Positions 21,836 to 32,907 of a stretch of 64,000 nt of DNA are shown here, piece after piece. This DNA is from Hymenopellis radicata (Eukaryota > Basidiomycota > Agaricomycetes > Agaricales > Physalacriaceae): positions 397,007-461,006 of the forward strand of contig JADNRX010000007.1 of assembly GCA_015501595.1 (NCBI GenBank), read 5' to 3'. The first letter of the stretch is position 1, and every line of letters starts with the position of its first letter. A program made the position numbers and the translations under genes. The notes below the pieces were generated by a model, which had not been told where the DNA came from, did no database searches, and saw nothing but the letters and a program-made list of their open reading frames with translations.

Positions 21836-23180
21836 CTATGATGCCATGACAATATCTCCATCTCCGACCGGAGGCACAGGCAAGTTTATCGGTTCCAGTC
21901 CAGTCATTGGCATAAGATCTAAGCCTGCGACTGCGAAGCGCAAGGCCCTCCCCCACGCCTCTTCAACGCGGTACCCTCCACCACGCATGATACCCTCTCT
22001 ATCCTTTCTAACCGCTTCACTGAAAAAGTCGTCGTAACCGTCGACCTTCAAGCTAATCTGAATCTCATAGCAGTCCCAGTTATCCTGTAATGGCACGTGC
22101 GGTACATCCTGTATAGCTGTATTGGCTTTGGATCGCGTCTTGAGCAGCCGAGACAGATCCCCGCCACCAAAGGAGTTCATCGAGGACATGCGATGGGAGG
22201 ATCGTTTCAACGCGTTGGCACGAGATTTTGCAATGAGTTTCGTGGCGTCCTTTTCGCTTGTCTCCAGCTTGTCGATAATTTCTCGGCGTTCCTTCTCCTT
22301 CTCCTCCCGCTCTTCTACTTCCAGTCTAGCGGCCTCGGCGGCGCGAGCTTCGCGCTCTTGTCGCTCAAACTCTTCCTGTTCTTTCAAGGCGAGTGCATAC
22401 TGCTCCTCCCTTTGGGTATTTAGAGTGATAAGAGCAGCATTCGCCGCTTTGTAGGCAGCAACTCGCTTCTCCGTTTCCGGAACATTGATGTTGTGAATAA
22501 AATTGAATGCTGATGACCTATTGAAAAGCATTGTTGATTGTCCGTGACATTGACTCACCTATATCTTCCACTTCTTCCAAGTAATCATTATACGTTTTGA
22601 GATCATCAAAATCTTCTCGCCGCTTGTTGAAACTAGAAATGGTCGTCTCAAAATCTTTGTGAGGCATGGAATAAGACGCACTCTTTCGCAAGTCGCCGCC
22701 TGACAGCAACCTCTTTCTCCACGCCTAAGTCTTCAAACGTTTGGGGTGTGAACGCGAGCTTCCTGAGGACAGTGTTGCATATTGGACAAGGCGCAGGTCC
22801 GAGAGTGAATAGACGGTCAATACATGATTCACACCTGCGAGAAATCTGTCAAATATGAACATCCAAAAGCATAGACAGAGCGTACATTTTGTGGTAGCAT
22901 GAGCTGACCAGCAATCGTAATTTCGGATTGAGATACCGGTCACTTTTACATACAGGACATTGGTCGTCCATCGACTGTATAACATGAGTTTGAAGACTTT
23001 GCTGGGAAAGGTACTCACAAAGAACTCTGTCGTTCTGCCCGAGGCATCCTTGACGCCACCGCCGAAAATCGTGGACGACGTGCTTTGCACCTGAGGCGTC
23101 CCGGAGCGCGTCCCAGCCGACGAACCACCGATACCGCCCTTGCGGACAGTCTTGCCTTGTAACCAGGCGCGCGAAGACAT
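21836..23180 (-). CDS. TFB3: TFIIH/CAK assembly factor MAT1 (TFB3)
   Basis: RING-finger subunit that joins CDK7 and cyclin H and anchors them to TFIIH, for transcription and nucleotide-excision repair. The N-terminus is a Ser/Thr/Gly-rich leader (ATG 23180). Then comes the C3HC4 RING: DDQCPVCKSDRYLNPKLRLL, CYHKMCESCIDRLF, CPICN. It continues AFTPQTFEDLGVEKEVAVRR, FNKRREDFDDLKTYNDYLEE and VEDIAFNFIHNINVPETEKR, a long coiled coil rich in Glu/Arg, and a MAT1 C-terminal domain with NWDCYEIQISLKVDGYDDFF, ending PVGDGDIVMAS at 21836. The order and sequences are those of MAT1 orthologues. Five exons, no frame break. Divergent from the ankyrin gene, with 162 bp between start codons. Confidence 0.93.
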
Positions 23181-23342
23181 GATAGTTCTTAGTCAAGAGT
23201 GCACACACGAGTTAGGAGAAGGACCTTCCTTTTGCAGCTACCTTTCTTTCACCACACTCTCCTCGATCAAAATTTGCCATTCGCGTCACCCAATCGTGAC
23301 TTGACTCTGTCTTCCATCATTGTATAACATCTAGGATACTTC
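23181..23342. promoter_or_regulatory. Short divergent promoter TFB3 / ankyrin gene
   Basis: Only 162 bp separate the two start codons, so both genes must share or overlap promoter sequence. No specific factor site stood out. Confidence 0.4.
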
Positions 23343-23957
23343 ATGGCAGAGGAATCGACGAAACCGTTGCCCTCCGCAGAGGAAAAAAAGATCTCCTGCT
23401 TGCCTGCAGATACGGCGATCTTGAAGATGTCCAAACATTCGTCGACAAATACTCTCCCTCGTCTTTGGAGGATGTCGTGGACGAGAACGGGAATACGATT
23501 CTGCATATGATATCTGCCAATGGCCACCAAGGTTCGCAGGCCACAGCATCCATTGTCACTCGCACTGATCGTGCCACAGATGTACTATCTTACATTCTCT
23601 CCCTTTCTCCTCCCCCTACATCACTATTGAAATCATCCAATTCCTCCGGGTCCACTCCTTTACACTGGGCCGCTTTGAATTCTCAGCTTGGAAATCGCGA
23701 AAGCGCTGATTGAGGCAGGCGGTGCACAGTTGATAGACGTGAAGAACAAAGCGGGCCGAAGTTCGCTGGGTGAAGCAGAAAATGCGGGCTGGGAAGACGG
23801 CGCAAGATATTTTGTGAGCGTCATGGAATTCGGAGCTGAAGAGGGTCAGAGCGAAGAGACAGACGAGAAGGTGGAAGGTCCTATAGAAGTCACAATCGAG
23901 GATGCCAACGGCGGATTGGCGAGCATGACTATTGGAGGAGACAAGCAAGCCTCTTGA
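23343..23957 (+). CDS. Ankyrin-repeat protein (YAR1-like)
   Basis: About 195 residues. The start is ATG 23343, MAEESTKPLPSAEEK, leading into ankyrin repeats: DLLLACRYGDLEDVQTFVDK, DENGNTILHMISANGHQ, SGSTPLHWAALNSQLEIAKA, LIEAGGAQLIDVKNKAGRS, then an acidic tail ending GGDKQAS. Two ankyrin repeats plus an acidic C-terminus and this length resemble YAR1, the ribosomal protein S3 chaperone, but the likeness is loose. Introns lie near 23533-23577 and, by a short shift, around 23686. The frame breaks in the A-run 23383-23389: seven As are present where eight would join EEKK to DLLLACRYGD, so I assume one base is missing. It ends 59 bp from the end of LYS2 (convergent). Confidence 0.75.
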
Positions 23958-24016
23958 CACACGTATTGGAGCCAAAATTATTGTATTTCTCTTAATATTA
24001 CTGCATACTACTACAA

Positions 24017-27000
24017 CTATGCGCCACTACGACCAGCGGCTTTTACAACCCCAGCAGCAAGAGTAGGCAACGCCAGCGCCGGATTTTCTATCGTGGGCGA
24101 TGGCAGGAATTCGGCTCTGATTAGCCATGCCAGATATTTCCCCATGAGCTCGTCGTCCACTGTCATGTTCAGTTGCCCGATATGCGCCGCCAGGACCTGC
24201 TTCGTATTGGTGTCATCCAAGTCCGGTGCTTTCGTGCTCGTGGGCAGGTCATCCAACACGAAGTGAAGTAGTGGATAAAGCGCGTTATCCTGAACTTCCA
24301 TAACATGTTGTTCGAGCTTGCGTCGCCACACAAGATATTCGCATGTCTCCGTGGGGAAGCCATATTGGACAAGAGACGACAGCATCCCATTGAACGTCGG
24401 AAGTGGCTGAGCAGTGATGTGCATGACTGACATCGGCGCGTCTGGAAGAGGGGAAACAGCTGCCAGCGAGGTGCAAAGCGCTACATGATCAACTGGAACC
24501 ATGTTCACGGTGTTGTTGATGTCGGGGACCAATCCGAGCTGAATACAGCCCTTCACCATACGCCAGATGAAGTCGTCAGTGTTCGTAACTGTTCGACATG
24601 GATGAGCAGGCGATTAGATCGAATTAAATGGAACTTGCCTGCGGAAGAGGAATCGCCGACGACGTAGCCCGGACGTACAATATGCCCCCTCAGCCCACGT
24701 CGACCTGCTTCAAATAGAAGCTTTTCCGACACCCACTTTGTTTGACCATATCCAGTCTTCAGCGAGGCCTTGGCACCTTCCAGATCATCACTTTCTGGTA
24801 CTCCGTTATAATTGGAGTTGCCCAACGCCAAGGTCTCTGATAATCTCACATAATGCTCCGTGTCGATTGCAGACGTCGATGACACGAAGACTAGAGACTT
24901 TTGCTTAGTCGTAGAGGCAAGTTCGATGGCGGTTAGCGTTGCAATAACATTAGCCGATCGGAGCTTCTCGTATGGATACACCCAGTGAACCTATGGAACA
25001 ATGAGCATAAGGGGGCGGATGAAAGGTAGAACACGAACCAGAGCGCCGTTGTGCAACACGACATCAGCTTCCTCCGCCACTCTCGCCCAGTCTTCGTCCA
25101 AACCAAATCGGTCTAGACTGAGATCTCCCACAAGTACTTCCAAACGCCCGTTTTGCACCCATGCATCGTCCCATACACCGCGGTCCGTCGAGCCTTCCTT
25201 CAATCGCTGAAGACCTTTCTGTTGATCGGAGGCACGAACCAGACATATAACCTTCTTTACTTGCGAACGGGAGAGCAGGTCACGTAACACAAACGCCCCG
25301 AGGAAGCCAGTGGCGCCTGTTAGGAACACCGTCAGCGGCTGAGAGAAATCGGCACCCAGAGGGGCGTATGATTCCTGAAGCTTGGGAAGGAGATCAACGT
25401 AGTCCTGCCCATATTCCACGGGCGCGTTGGCGGGCTTCTTGGCAGGACTTGGAACAGATAGAAGATTTTTGTCCGACGGAGGAGCGCATTCCTTGTACGT
25501 CAAACCCAGATCTGCGTTGCGCAGAGCTTCAACAGCTTTGACGAGACCCGAGATTGTAGGTTCGTCAAAGATCAGGCCCAGCGGCGCATCGACAACGAAG
25601 GTCTTACGGATTTCGAAAATGAGGCGAGTCGCAAGAATAGAGTGGCCCCCAAGGTCGAAGAAGCTTTCGTCGAGAGGGATCGGTTGGGGTGCGTTGGGAA
25701 GAACACCCAACCAGAGCGCGCGCATCTTCTCTTCTGTGGAATTGGCCTTGCTGGAAGAGGAGGGTACAGCGGCTGCAGCCTGAGCTGTATCAGGAAAAGG
25801 TAATACAGGTTTATCGATTTTGCCGTTTGGGTTCAAAGGCATGCGTTTAAGGGGGACGAAGACTATCGCAAAGAACTTCAAATTCAAGGGCAATTGATAA
25901 TTTAATGAACTTACGAGTTGGTACGCTATAACTGGGCAGTTTTTTCTTCAAATACTCGCGGATATCCTTGATGAGACGATGGTACTTCTTGATGCCTTGC
26001 ACCAACCCCTTGTTGTCTTCGGTGTCAGTAACATCGCTCGCATACTCGTTGAGTTTGTCGCCATCCAGGGAACAAAGTAGCTGACGAGAATCTTCTCCTC
26101 GTCCTTGTCACGTCGAACCAAAGTCACATTCTCCCGAACGAGGGGGTGCTGGCTGAGATGGGTATCGATTTCCCCAAGCTCAATCCTGAAGCCACGAATC
26201 TTAACTTGATCATCGGCACGCCCGGTACACTCTACAACTCCGTCAGGAAGGTATCGGCCGAGATCACCAGATCGGTACATTCTATCCCGAATGCCTTTCC
26301 AGTAGCGCGCCTCTGGCCCGGAAGGACGCCATTTGCCGGGTGAGCAATGGTATCCTTGACCGGGGCACTGGAAGCAGAGAACCAGTTGTTCACAAACTTC
26401 TCTTTCGAGGCCTCAGCATCAAGATAACCTTCGGCCAGACCACCAGAGCGCACGTATATCTCGCCGACTTCTCCAACTGCGCAAGGAATGTTCTTGTCGT
26501 TCCTGTTTACGACGAGGAGCTGGACATCAACCATGCCTTCTCCAGCAGGCATGATGTCCTTTTGAGTCGCCAAGAAGGTCGGGTCAACAGACACAGGTGG
26601 AATCGCGAAGTAGGAAACCGCACGTTGTGTCTCCGTGGTACCGTACATGTTGATTATGCGAACGTTAGCAGCAAGGGACTGCAAACGGAGACAGTCGCGC
26701 TTAGTGAGCACGTCTCCGACAAAGAATGCGTTCAGGAGAGACGGAATTTGGCGGGATGCTTGGGCTGAGAGAAGTTGCCCCATAGCTGGCGTCAAGTGGG
26801 TGATAGTGACTTCACTCTCAGCCATCCACTCAGCCAATCGCCCGGGGGTACCGATATCATCTGAGGTAGGAACATGGAGTTGAGCACCGAAGAAAAGCGG
26901 TGTGAACACTGGGAAGAACGTCAGAACTTTTTCCATGACCAGGAATGTATACTGACTATCACGTTGTATAGGATCGTGCGCGATGCCACTGAGCATGGTG

Positions 27001-28556
27001 AACTTCGAAGTTTCGTTCAGGCCGAATCGCTCGCCCATCCAGGGGAAGAAATGGGTTAGACTGTAATGTCTGCCCCTCACACCTTTGGGAATACCGGTAC
27101 TTCCACTAGTGAATGAAAGCGTTCCAACACTGTCAGGTCCCAGAATAACATTCGGGTCTGTATCTCCCAAATTTGCAATTGAACGGAGAACGTCAACGCC
27201 GTCAGTTCCCAGTCCTCCCATTATTTGTCCGTCAGTCATGACTTCCAACCCAGGAACTTCAACGCGAATCTTAAGCTCTGTCGACAAGAACTCGCGTACG
27301 GATGGATTGATGATACCGGCTCCTTTGAGGACGACTAGACCGCGAGGCTGAGCGACGCGGAGGTAGATGATTTGTCGTGAGGCTGGATATGCTGGATCTG
27401 TATGGAGGCATTGAGAGGAAACTAAACGATATAATATATTTTTTCACTAACCTATAACCGAGAAGGTTGCACCAGCCTTGAGGACTGCCATGACAGCTAC
27501 TACCAGATCAACGCTTCGGTGCGCATAAACCATGACGACTTCCTCGCGTTGTACGCCACTCTTGATGAGATGATGAGCAAGAACGTTCGCGGCGCGTCGG
27601 ATAGCGCCGTAGGAATAAACATCCTTTCCTTGAACATCTGATGGTGATGGAGCAGGAAGCGTCTGAACGACGCAGGGCCTGTCGGGCCATTGACATGCAT
27701 TGCGCGAGAAAACATCAGTGATCGCGCCTTTCCAGTCGCACCAATTAAGGTCAGCGGTAGGACTCGGCAAGCGTTCTCGTTGTGAGGGCGTCAGGAGGGG
27801 TATCGTGCCAGCCATCGCGACAGGATTGGAAGCAACCTTTTTGAGAAGAACGGTCAGCTGGTCGATCATGGTCGTTATTCGGGTATGAGTGAAAAAGAGC
27901 GAGTTGTAGAGTACGCGCAAAGATATACGTGGCGCGATAGATGCGCGAGATGAAGCAGGTGGACGTGTGACAAACACGGTCAGATCTGAAGTCAAGCTGG
28001 TCGATCGGATGAAGTTTTCTTGCGGTGCGTCGGTTTCATCGAAGAAACGAACGCGGAATATGGGGCCTTCCATCGTCGCGTCTTTGCCTTTGTACAAGGC
28101 ATTGGTGATGGCTTCAAAAGGCACGGCGTCAGCCTCTGCCTCCTGTTCAACCTGTTGAACGCGACGAACGATGCCCCAGAACGGATCGGATGGATCCACT
28201 GACAATCTGAGGACCAGGGGATCACGGGCTTGTGCCGACGAAGACCCCACCACGATATCTGTCTCGCCAGTGTATCGGTGCAACAACACGGTAAAAGCGG
28301 CCAAAAGCAGGTGGAAAGCTGAGGGCCGTTGTAAACTGCTGCTCTCTTCGTCCTCATCGCCTTCTTCGTTTTCATTGTAGAGAGCCAGTTTCATCAAGGC
28401 AAGTGAAGCATTTTCGGAAAGTTGTGCGAGATGTGCGACCTCGACGAGCTTGTGGGAACCAGATGGACGGGGATAGTCGGTGGGAAGCGTCATCGAGGGA
28501 AGGCTCTGCAGCCTCGACAGGACGCGTGCCAGGCGGATGTCCATCGTTTCAGCCAT
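24017..28556 (-). CDS. LYS2: L-2-aminoadipate reductase, large subunit (LYS2)
   Basis: Adenylates alpha-aminoadipate, loads it on a phosphopantetheine arm and reduces it to the semialdehyde in the fungal lysine pathway. From ATG 28556: a condensation-like N-terminal region ([20 protein letters not shown]), the adenylation domain ([45 protein letters not shown]), the carrier domain ([14 protein letters not shown], Ser is the attachment site) and the thioester reductase ([46 protein letters not shown]). Stop at 24017. Full-length compared with LYS2. Introns near 27398-27453, 25860-25910, about 24990-25035 and a GC-AG intron at 24589-24638. Two single-base gaps (26315-26316 and 26068-26070) break the frame; one base restores [20 protein letters not shown] and, in the second, [15 protein letters not shown]. 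Needs activation by a phosphopantetheinyl transferase (LYS5), not in this window. Confidence 0.95.
24589..24638 (-). other. GC-AG intron in LYS2
   Basis: On the coding strand the donor is G|GCAAGT and the acceptor ends CAG. Splicing here joins [10 protein letters not shown] to [15 protein letters not shown], the expected reductase sequence, and no GT donor gives that product. The GCAAGT context is the usual one for GC donors. Confidence 0.7.
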
Positions 28557-28654
28557 CGTGGGGGAACAGAAAACGAGCTCTGCTTGACTCGAAATTCACA
28601 AACACAAATCCTGCGGTCGGCCGAAGTACCGGCCCGACATTCCGATGTTAGGTT
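28557..28654. promoter_or_regulatory. 98-bp divergent promoter LYS2 / PFS2 with a TGACTC motif
   Basis: The LYS2 and PFS2 start codons are only 98 bp apart. A TGACTC hexamer at 28585-28590 matches the core of the Gcn4/CPC1 general amino-acid-control site that regulates lysine genes in yeast. It lies close to the LYS2 ATG, so it could be in the leader; regulation is inferred. Confidence 0.4.
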
Positions 28655-30823
28655 ATGTCAGCACAGCGCAAACCTATTTCCAAGTTGAATCCAACGGTCA
28701 TGGCAGCAGCTACTCTGCCAGTCCTCCTTCCCACCAAATGCTTGCCCTCGTCCTCGCCCGGACCTGTTACGGAATGGAAGCCTTCAAAATACCTTTTACC
28801 TCCCCAACCGCCACCAGTTGATGACGCGAAAGTCCAGGAACAAGAGCTCGCCAATAGCCGCCAAATGCTGGACGGGAAGATGATAAAGAAGGCGCGGCCA
28901 CGCAAGACTGTAGACTACTTTGGTGGTGTCGGACGCTGGTCAATGGTCGGTACATGAATATCACACTTGTGGCGCGAACAATAACGGAACAACAGCTACG
29001 GACAACGCGTCCAAGTGGATCCTATATTCCCTATCTACGACCATGTCCGCCTCAAATAATAAATGTGGGTTCCCTCTACGTCTACAGTAAACAGGCTGAC
29101 CATCCACGCTAGCTTTTACCGCCCAAAGCATACCCTGATAATGCCTCTACTTCATTGTGTACAAAATTTGTTCATACATCAACGAATAAAATCCGTTGCC
29201 CTGTTAACGTTGTGACGGTTCGTGTCCTTCGCTTTGATGCATCTTATAAGCACCCACACTAAACTGTCAGTGGACTCCCGAAGGACGACGGATCCTCACC
29301 GGCTCCACGAGCGGCGAATTCACTCTCTGGAACGGTCTGACGTTCAACTTTGAAACCATCTTGCAAGCCCATGACAGTCCCATCTGCACCCTCACATTTA
29401 CACACTCGGGCGCGTATCTGGTGTCCGCGGACAAGAGCGGCGTCATCAAGTACTTTGAACCTAACATGAACAACTTAACCGCCTGGCAGGGATCAACGTC
29501 CCGCGAAGCTATTCGGGGCATAAGCTTCAGCCCAGATGACCGCCGTTTCGCCACAGCTAGTGATGACTCTAGTGTGCGCATATGGTCGTTCCAGGACAGT
29601 CGAGTGGAAAGTGTATTAACTGGTATGTATTAGCCTGATCGCTTCAGCCCATATTCATCTCCCTTCTAGGACATGGCTGGGATGTCAAATGTGTCGAATG
29701 GCATCCTACCAAAGGTCTCCTCGCGTCCGGTAGTAAAGACAACCAAATCAAGTTCTGGGATCCACGCACTGGCTCGGCGCTAACAACTTTACACTCGCAC
29801 AAAAACACGATACAGGCTCTCGAATGGTCTCCAAATGGCAACTTGATTGCAAGCGCGTCCCGAGATCAGACAGTACGCGTGTTTGATATCCGCGCCATGA
29901 AAGAGTACCGTATCCTCAAGGGACACAAGAAAGAAGTCTGCTGTAAGCATTCTACGTGTCTCCGCTGATCGTCTCTCATCGCATGTACAGCTGTGACCTG
30001 GCACCCTGTGCATCCCATTCTCGTATCTGGCGGGTTAGAAGGTGCTGTCCTTCATTGGGACTTGGACGCAGAAGATGTCTCTCTTAGCCAGCCTGTCATC
30101 TCACCACGGGCGACTCTTTCACAAGCGCATGATTCTAATGTCTGGTCAATGGCTTTCCACCCCCTAGGACATCTTCTCGTTACAGCATCCAACGATCACA
30201 CGACGCGATTTTGGTCGCGCGAGCGACCGGGCGACGTTACTTCTGTATTCTCGGGAGGCGGAGAAAAGCCCCCAGAGATCATCGACATGAGCGGCCAAGA
30301 TGACGACGACGAGGCAATGGTGCCCGGCTTCAGTTACGGCGGCGGTGGCGGCGACGGTGTGCAGGGTAACAGTGACTGGTGGGGAGCTATGAGCAAGCCT
30401 GCGGATACGTTCCAGCAGCCGTCTCAAAATGGGAACGGTGGCGCATATAGTGGTGCACGAGAGTTTGAAAGTGGTGGGATTGACGATTTCATCCCTGGAT
30501 TGGGAGGAGGGAGTGCTCCACCCCCGCCGTCTATACCCCCGCCTCGATCGCAAGACAATTCGTACGATGGCGCGGACGAGTTTGGTCGTAGTATGCGTGG
30601 TGGCGGCGGTGGCGGACGAGGCGATTCTGGAGGTCGGGGTCGGGGAGACTATGACGCCGGAGGCGGAGGGCCTGGCGGGTATGGAAGAGGGTACGATGGA
30701 GGTGGGGGACGAGGTGTTTATGATTCAGGTGGTGGCTACGATTCCTGGAACGGCTCCCGAGGACAGAACGACGACCGCTGGTCGGGTTCAAGACGAGGTG
30801 GAGGTGGCAGAGGAAGGTATTGA
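28655..30823 (+). CDS. PFS2: Polyadenylation factor subunit PFS2 (WDR33 type)
   Basis: WD40 subunit of the cleavage and polyadenylation factor that recognises the poly(A) signal with the CPSF30-type subunit. The N-terminal exon has [20 protein letters not shown] and [19 protein letters not shown], the conserved WDR33 lead-in, then [15 protein letters not shown] and [22 protein letters not shown] repeats follow: [116 protein letters not shown] and [20 protein letters not shown]. The tail is long and Gly/Arg/Asp-rich (RGG-like, from about 30330) and ends GRGRY at 30821-30823. At least five introns; no frame break found. Divergent from LYS2 and convergent with the hydrolase gene 108 bp downstream. 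Confidence 0.92.
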
Positions 30824-30931
30824 GGGTCTGTCTATGTTTGCTGTACATTGTAGTGCCGTTCTTTTTTTATCCATGCGTAACTAGCGCCGTTTAAAAGTCC
30901 AAGATATCAAGCACAAGCGAGTTCAAGTTAA

Positions 30932-32907
30932 TTAAACCCTATCAAAGACGACCTCTCCTTGACCCTCGCCAACCTGGATCACCACATCTCCTGATGCACC
31001 CCAGAAGTCTCCACGCAGAGCCCACTGACCATCGATCCATTCCGCTACGAAGCGAGCGTCCTGTCCAGTGATGACATCTCCCTCCGTCACCTCATCCATG
31101 TTCGTCTCCAAGCCCTCTTCACGTCGCATATCCCAGTTCGTCCAGATCATGGACGCGTTGAACAGATTGCCGTCAAAGTGCTGGAACAAGATGTACTTGG
31201 CCCAGTACCGTGGATAGGGCATAACAAGGGCGGGCGTAGTCGAGTTTCCCAGAACTTGCTGAATGACTGGGTGGTTTACGGCAGTGGCGCAGCCCTCGGA
31301 AGGGGAGGTGTCGATATAGCAGGCGTTGAATGTCCCATAGGCAGGGTGAGAATAGGTGCCTTCCATGTCAGCAAACGGCGTAGAAGGATCAGAGGGGTTT
31401 TCGGGTATGGTGATTGCTTGGTAGGCATCCGCGAAGGTGTTTTGAATTGTCAGATCTCTGAAAATTTAGAAGGTCAAGGGGATGTACAGTGTTCTCCGGA
31501 TGCCATGTACTTACCTGGGTTCCCAGTCAACAAAGTCGAGTCCGAGCAATTCGTCCGTGAGTCGGTATTTGATTGCTTCTGCAACAAAGTAGGCATTCTC
31601 GTTATTGGTTAGAACGATGACACCGATGTTATCATTGGGGTATCGGGCGACCTACAGGGGAACATTAATGTATAACCTTAGTGAAGAAGACTTGCATACC
31701 TGTGAGTGGTATCCGGGATTGTGCCCGGTATGTTCAACGGTTTCGTGACCACGGTAAGAGAAGCCCCATTGCGCACACCCATAAACTTGAGGGCTCTAAC
31801 AATGCGCGTCAATGAGTACCGAAAGGCAAACGATTGAATTTCTCACTAGTTCAGGAAAATCGCCAGTTCCTGCTGAGACAGAGACACCATTCGCAGCATG
31901 CGTAATGATGTCGCTGGTTACGATCGTGCTGTTGGAAATAGGATCAATGCCACTGTTCATAAGCATGGACAGCCATTTGACCTGTACGAAGGCTTAATAT
32001 GGGCAAGAAGACTTGTGTGAAGAAATATTACTGACCATATCTCTCGCAGTCGAGAAAATTCCCGCTGCGCCAGCCCAGATGTTTTCCTGACCAGGACGTA
32101 ACATGTACGGAACGACCTCACGCACAGTTCCTTGTATTCCGAAAGCGAGGTCGCGACCATGCTGGACAAATGAATTCGCCAACAGTCCAGAGCCCTCAGC
32201 CTCTTTGACAGAGTATGTGGTAGAAGTCATATTGAGAGGCTGGAAGAACTTCTCCCCGACATACTCCTCGTACGTTTGGTTTTTGGTGGAGTGCAGAACC
32301 GTCAGGTGGGATAACGCCTCGTACATAAGGTTATTGTACTGGAACTGTTGACGAAGCTCTGCTGATGGTTTGAGGTAACGAAGTTTCGAGATCTGGAGAA
32401 TGAAATACGGTCAACATCATGACGAACAGGGGAGGGACGTTTACTTACCATCTCCCCAACCCCGCCATCGAAAGGACCACCAAAGTATTCGTGTGCAGGG
32501 AGGCCAGTACGATGGGATCCCAGATCCTGGAGATTAGCCCCGACGTCAATCACTTCGTCCATCATCCCCCAAAGGTCCCCAAAAGCATCGCTGGCTTTGG
32601 TAGTCCAAGTCATGTTGGAGTCTTGAAGAACTGTTCCCACCGCGAGTGTGGTAAAGAGTTTCGTGTTCGACGCGATAGAAAAGAGGGTATCAGGAGTTAC
32701 GGGTGTTCCATCGCTCCTGGCAATACCATAAGACCCAAAGTCGGTTTCCCAGGTAGAGTTCGTCTTTTTTATGACCGCCACAGCGATACCGGAGGAATTC
32801 CATCGCTCGAGGAAGCCTTGGATGTACTGGTGGGTTTCGGCGCTGATGAGGGCACCATGGGTAGTGTGAAAGAGTGTGAGGATGGAGACAAAGAGCGACA
32901 AGTGCAT
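30932..32907 (-). CDS. Secreted beta-lactamase-fold serine hydrolase
   Basis: Begins at ATG 32907 with a signal peptide, MHLSLFVSILTLFHTTHG, then IQGFLERWNSSGIAVAVIKK. The class C beta-lactamase/transpeptidase-like nucleophile motif SxxK is SNTK at Ser80-Lys83 (SIASNTKLFTTLAVG). The second motif YxN is YNN, in FQYNNLMYEALSHL. Other family blocks are LGSHRTGLPAHEYFGG, ENIWAGAAGIFSTARDMVKW, GHETVEHTGHNPGYHSQVA (the third-motif region, HTG) and IVLTNNENAYFVAEAIKY. A C-terminal lipocalin-like stretch follows (MEGTYSHPAYGTFNACYID). Many N-glycosylation sequons. About eight introns, no frame break. Such fungal proteins are usually esterases or peptidases of unknown substrate, not true antibiotic lactamases (family knowledge). 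Confidence 0.85.

Noticed and set aside
30932..32907. Antibiotic-resistance beta-lactamase
   Set aside because: The fold motifs are present, but fungal proteins of this type with signal peptide and C-terminal extension are esterase/peptidase-like; nothing indicates resistance.
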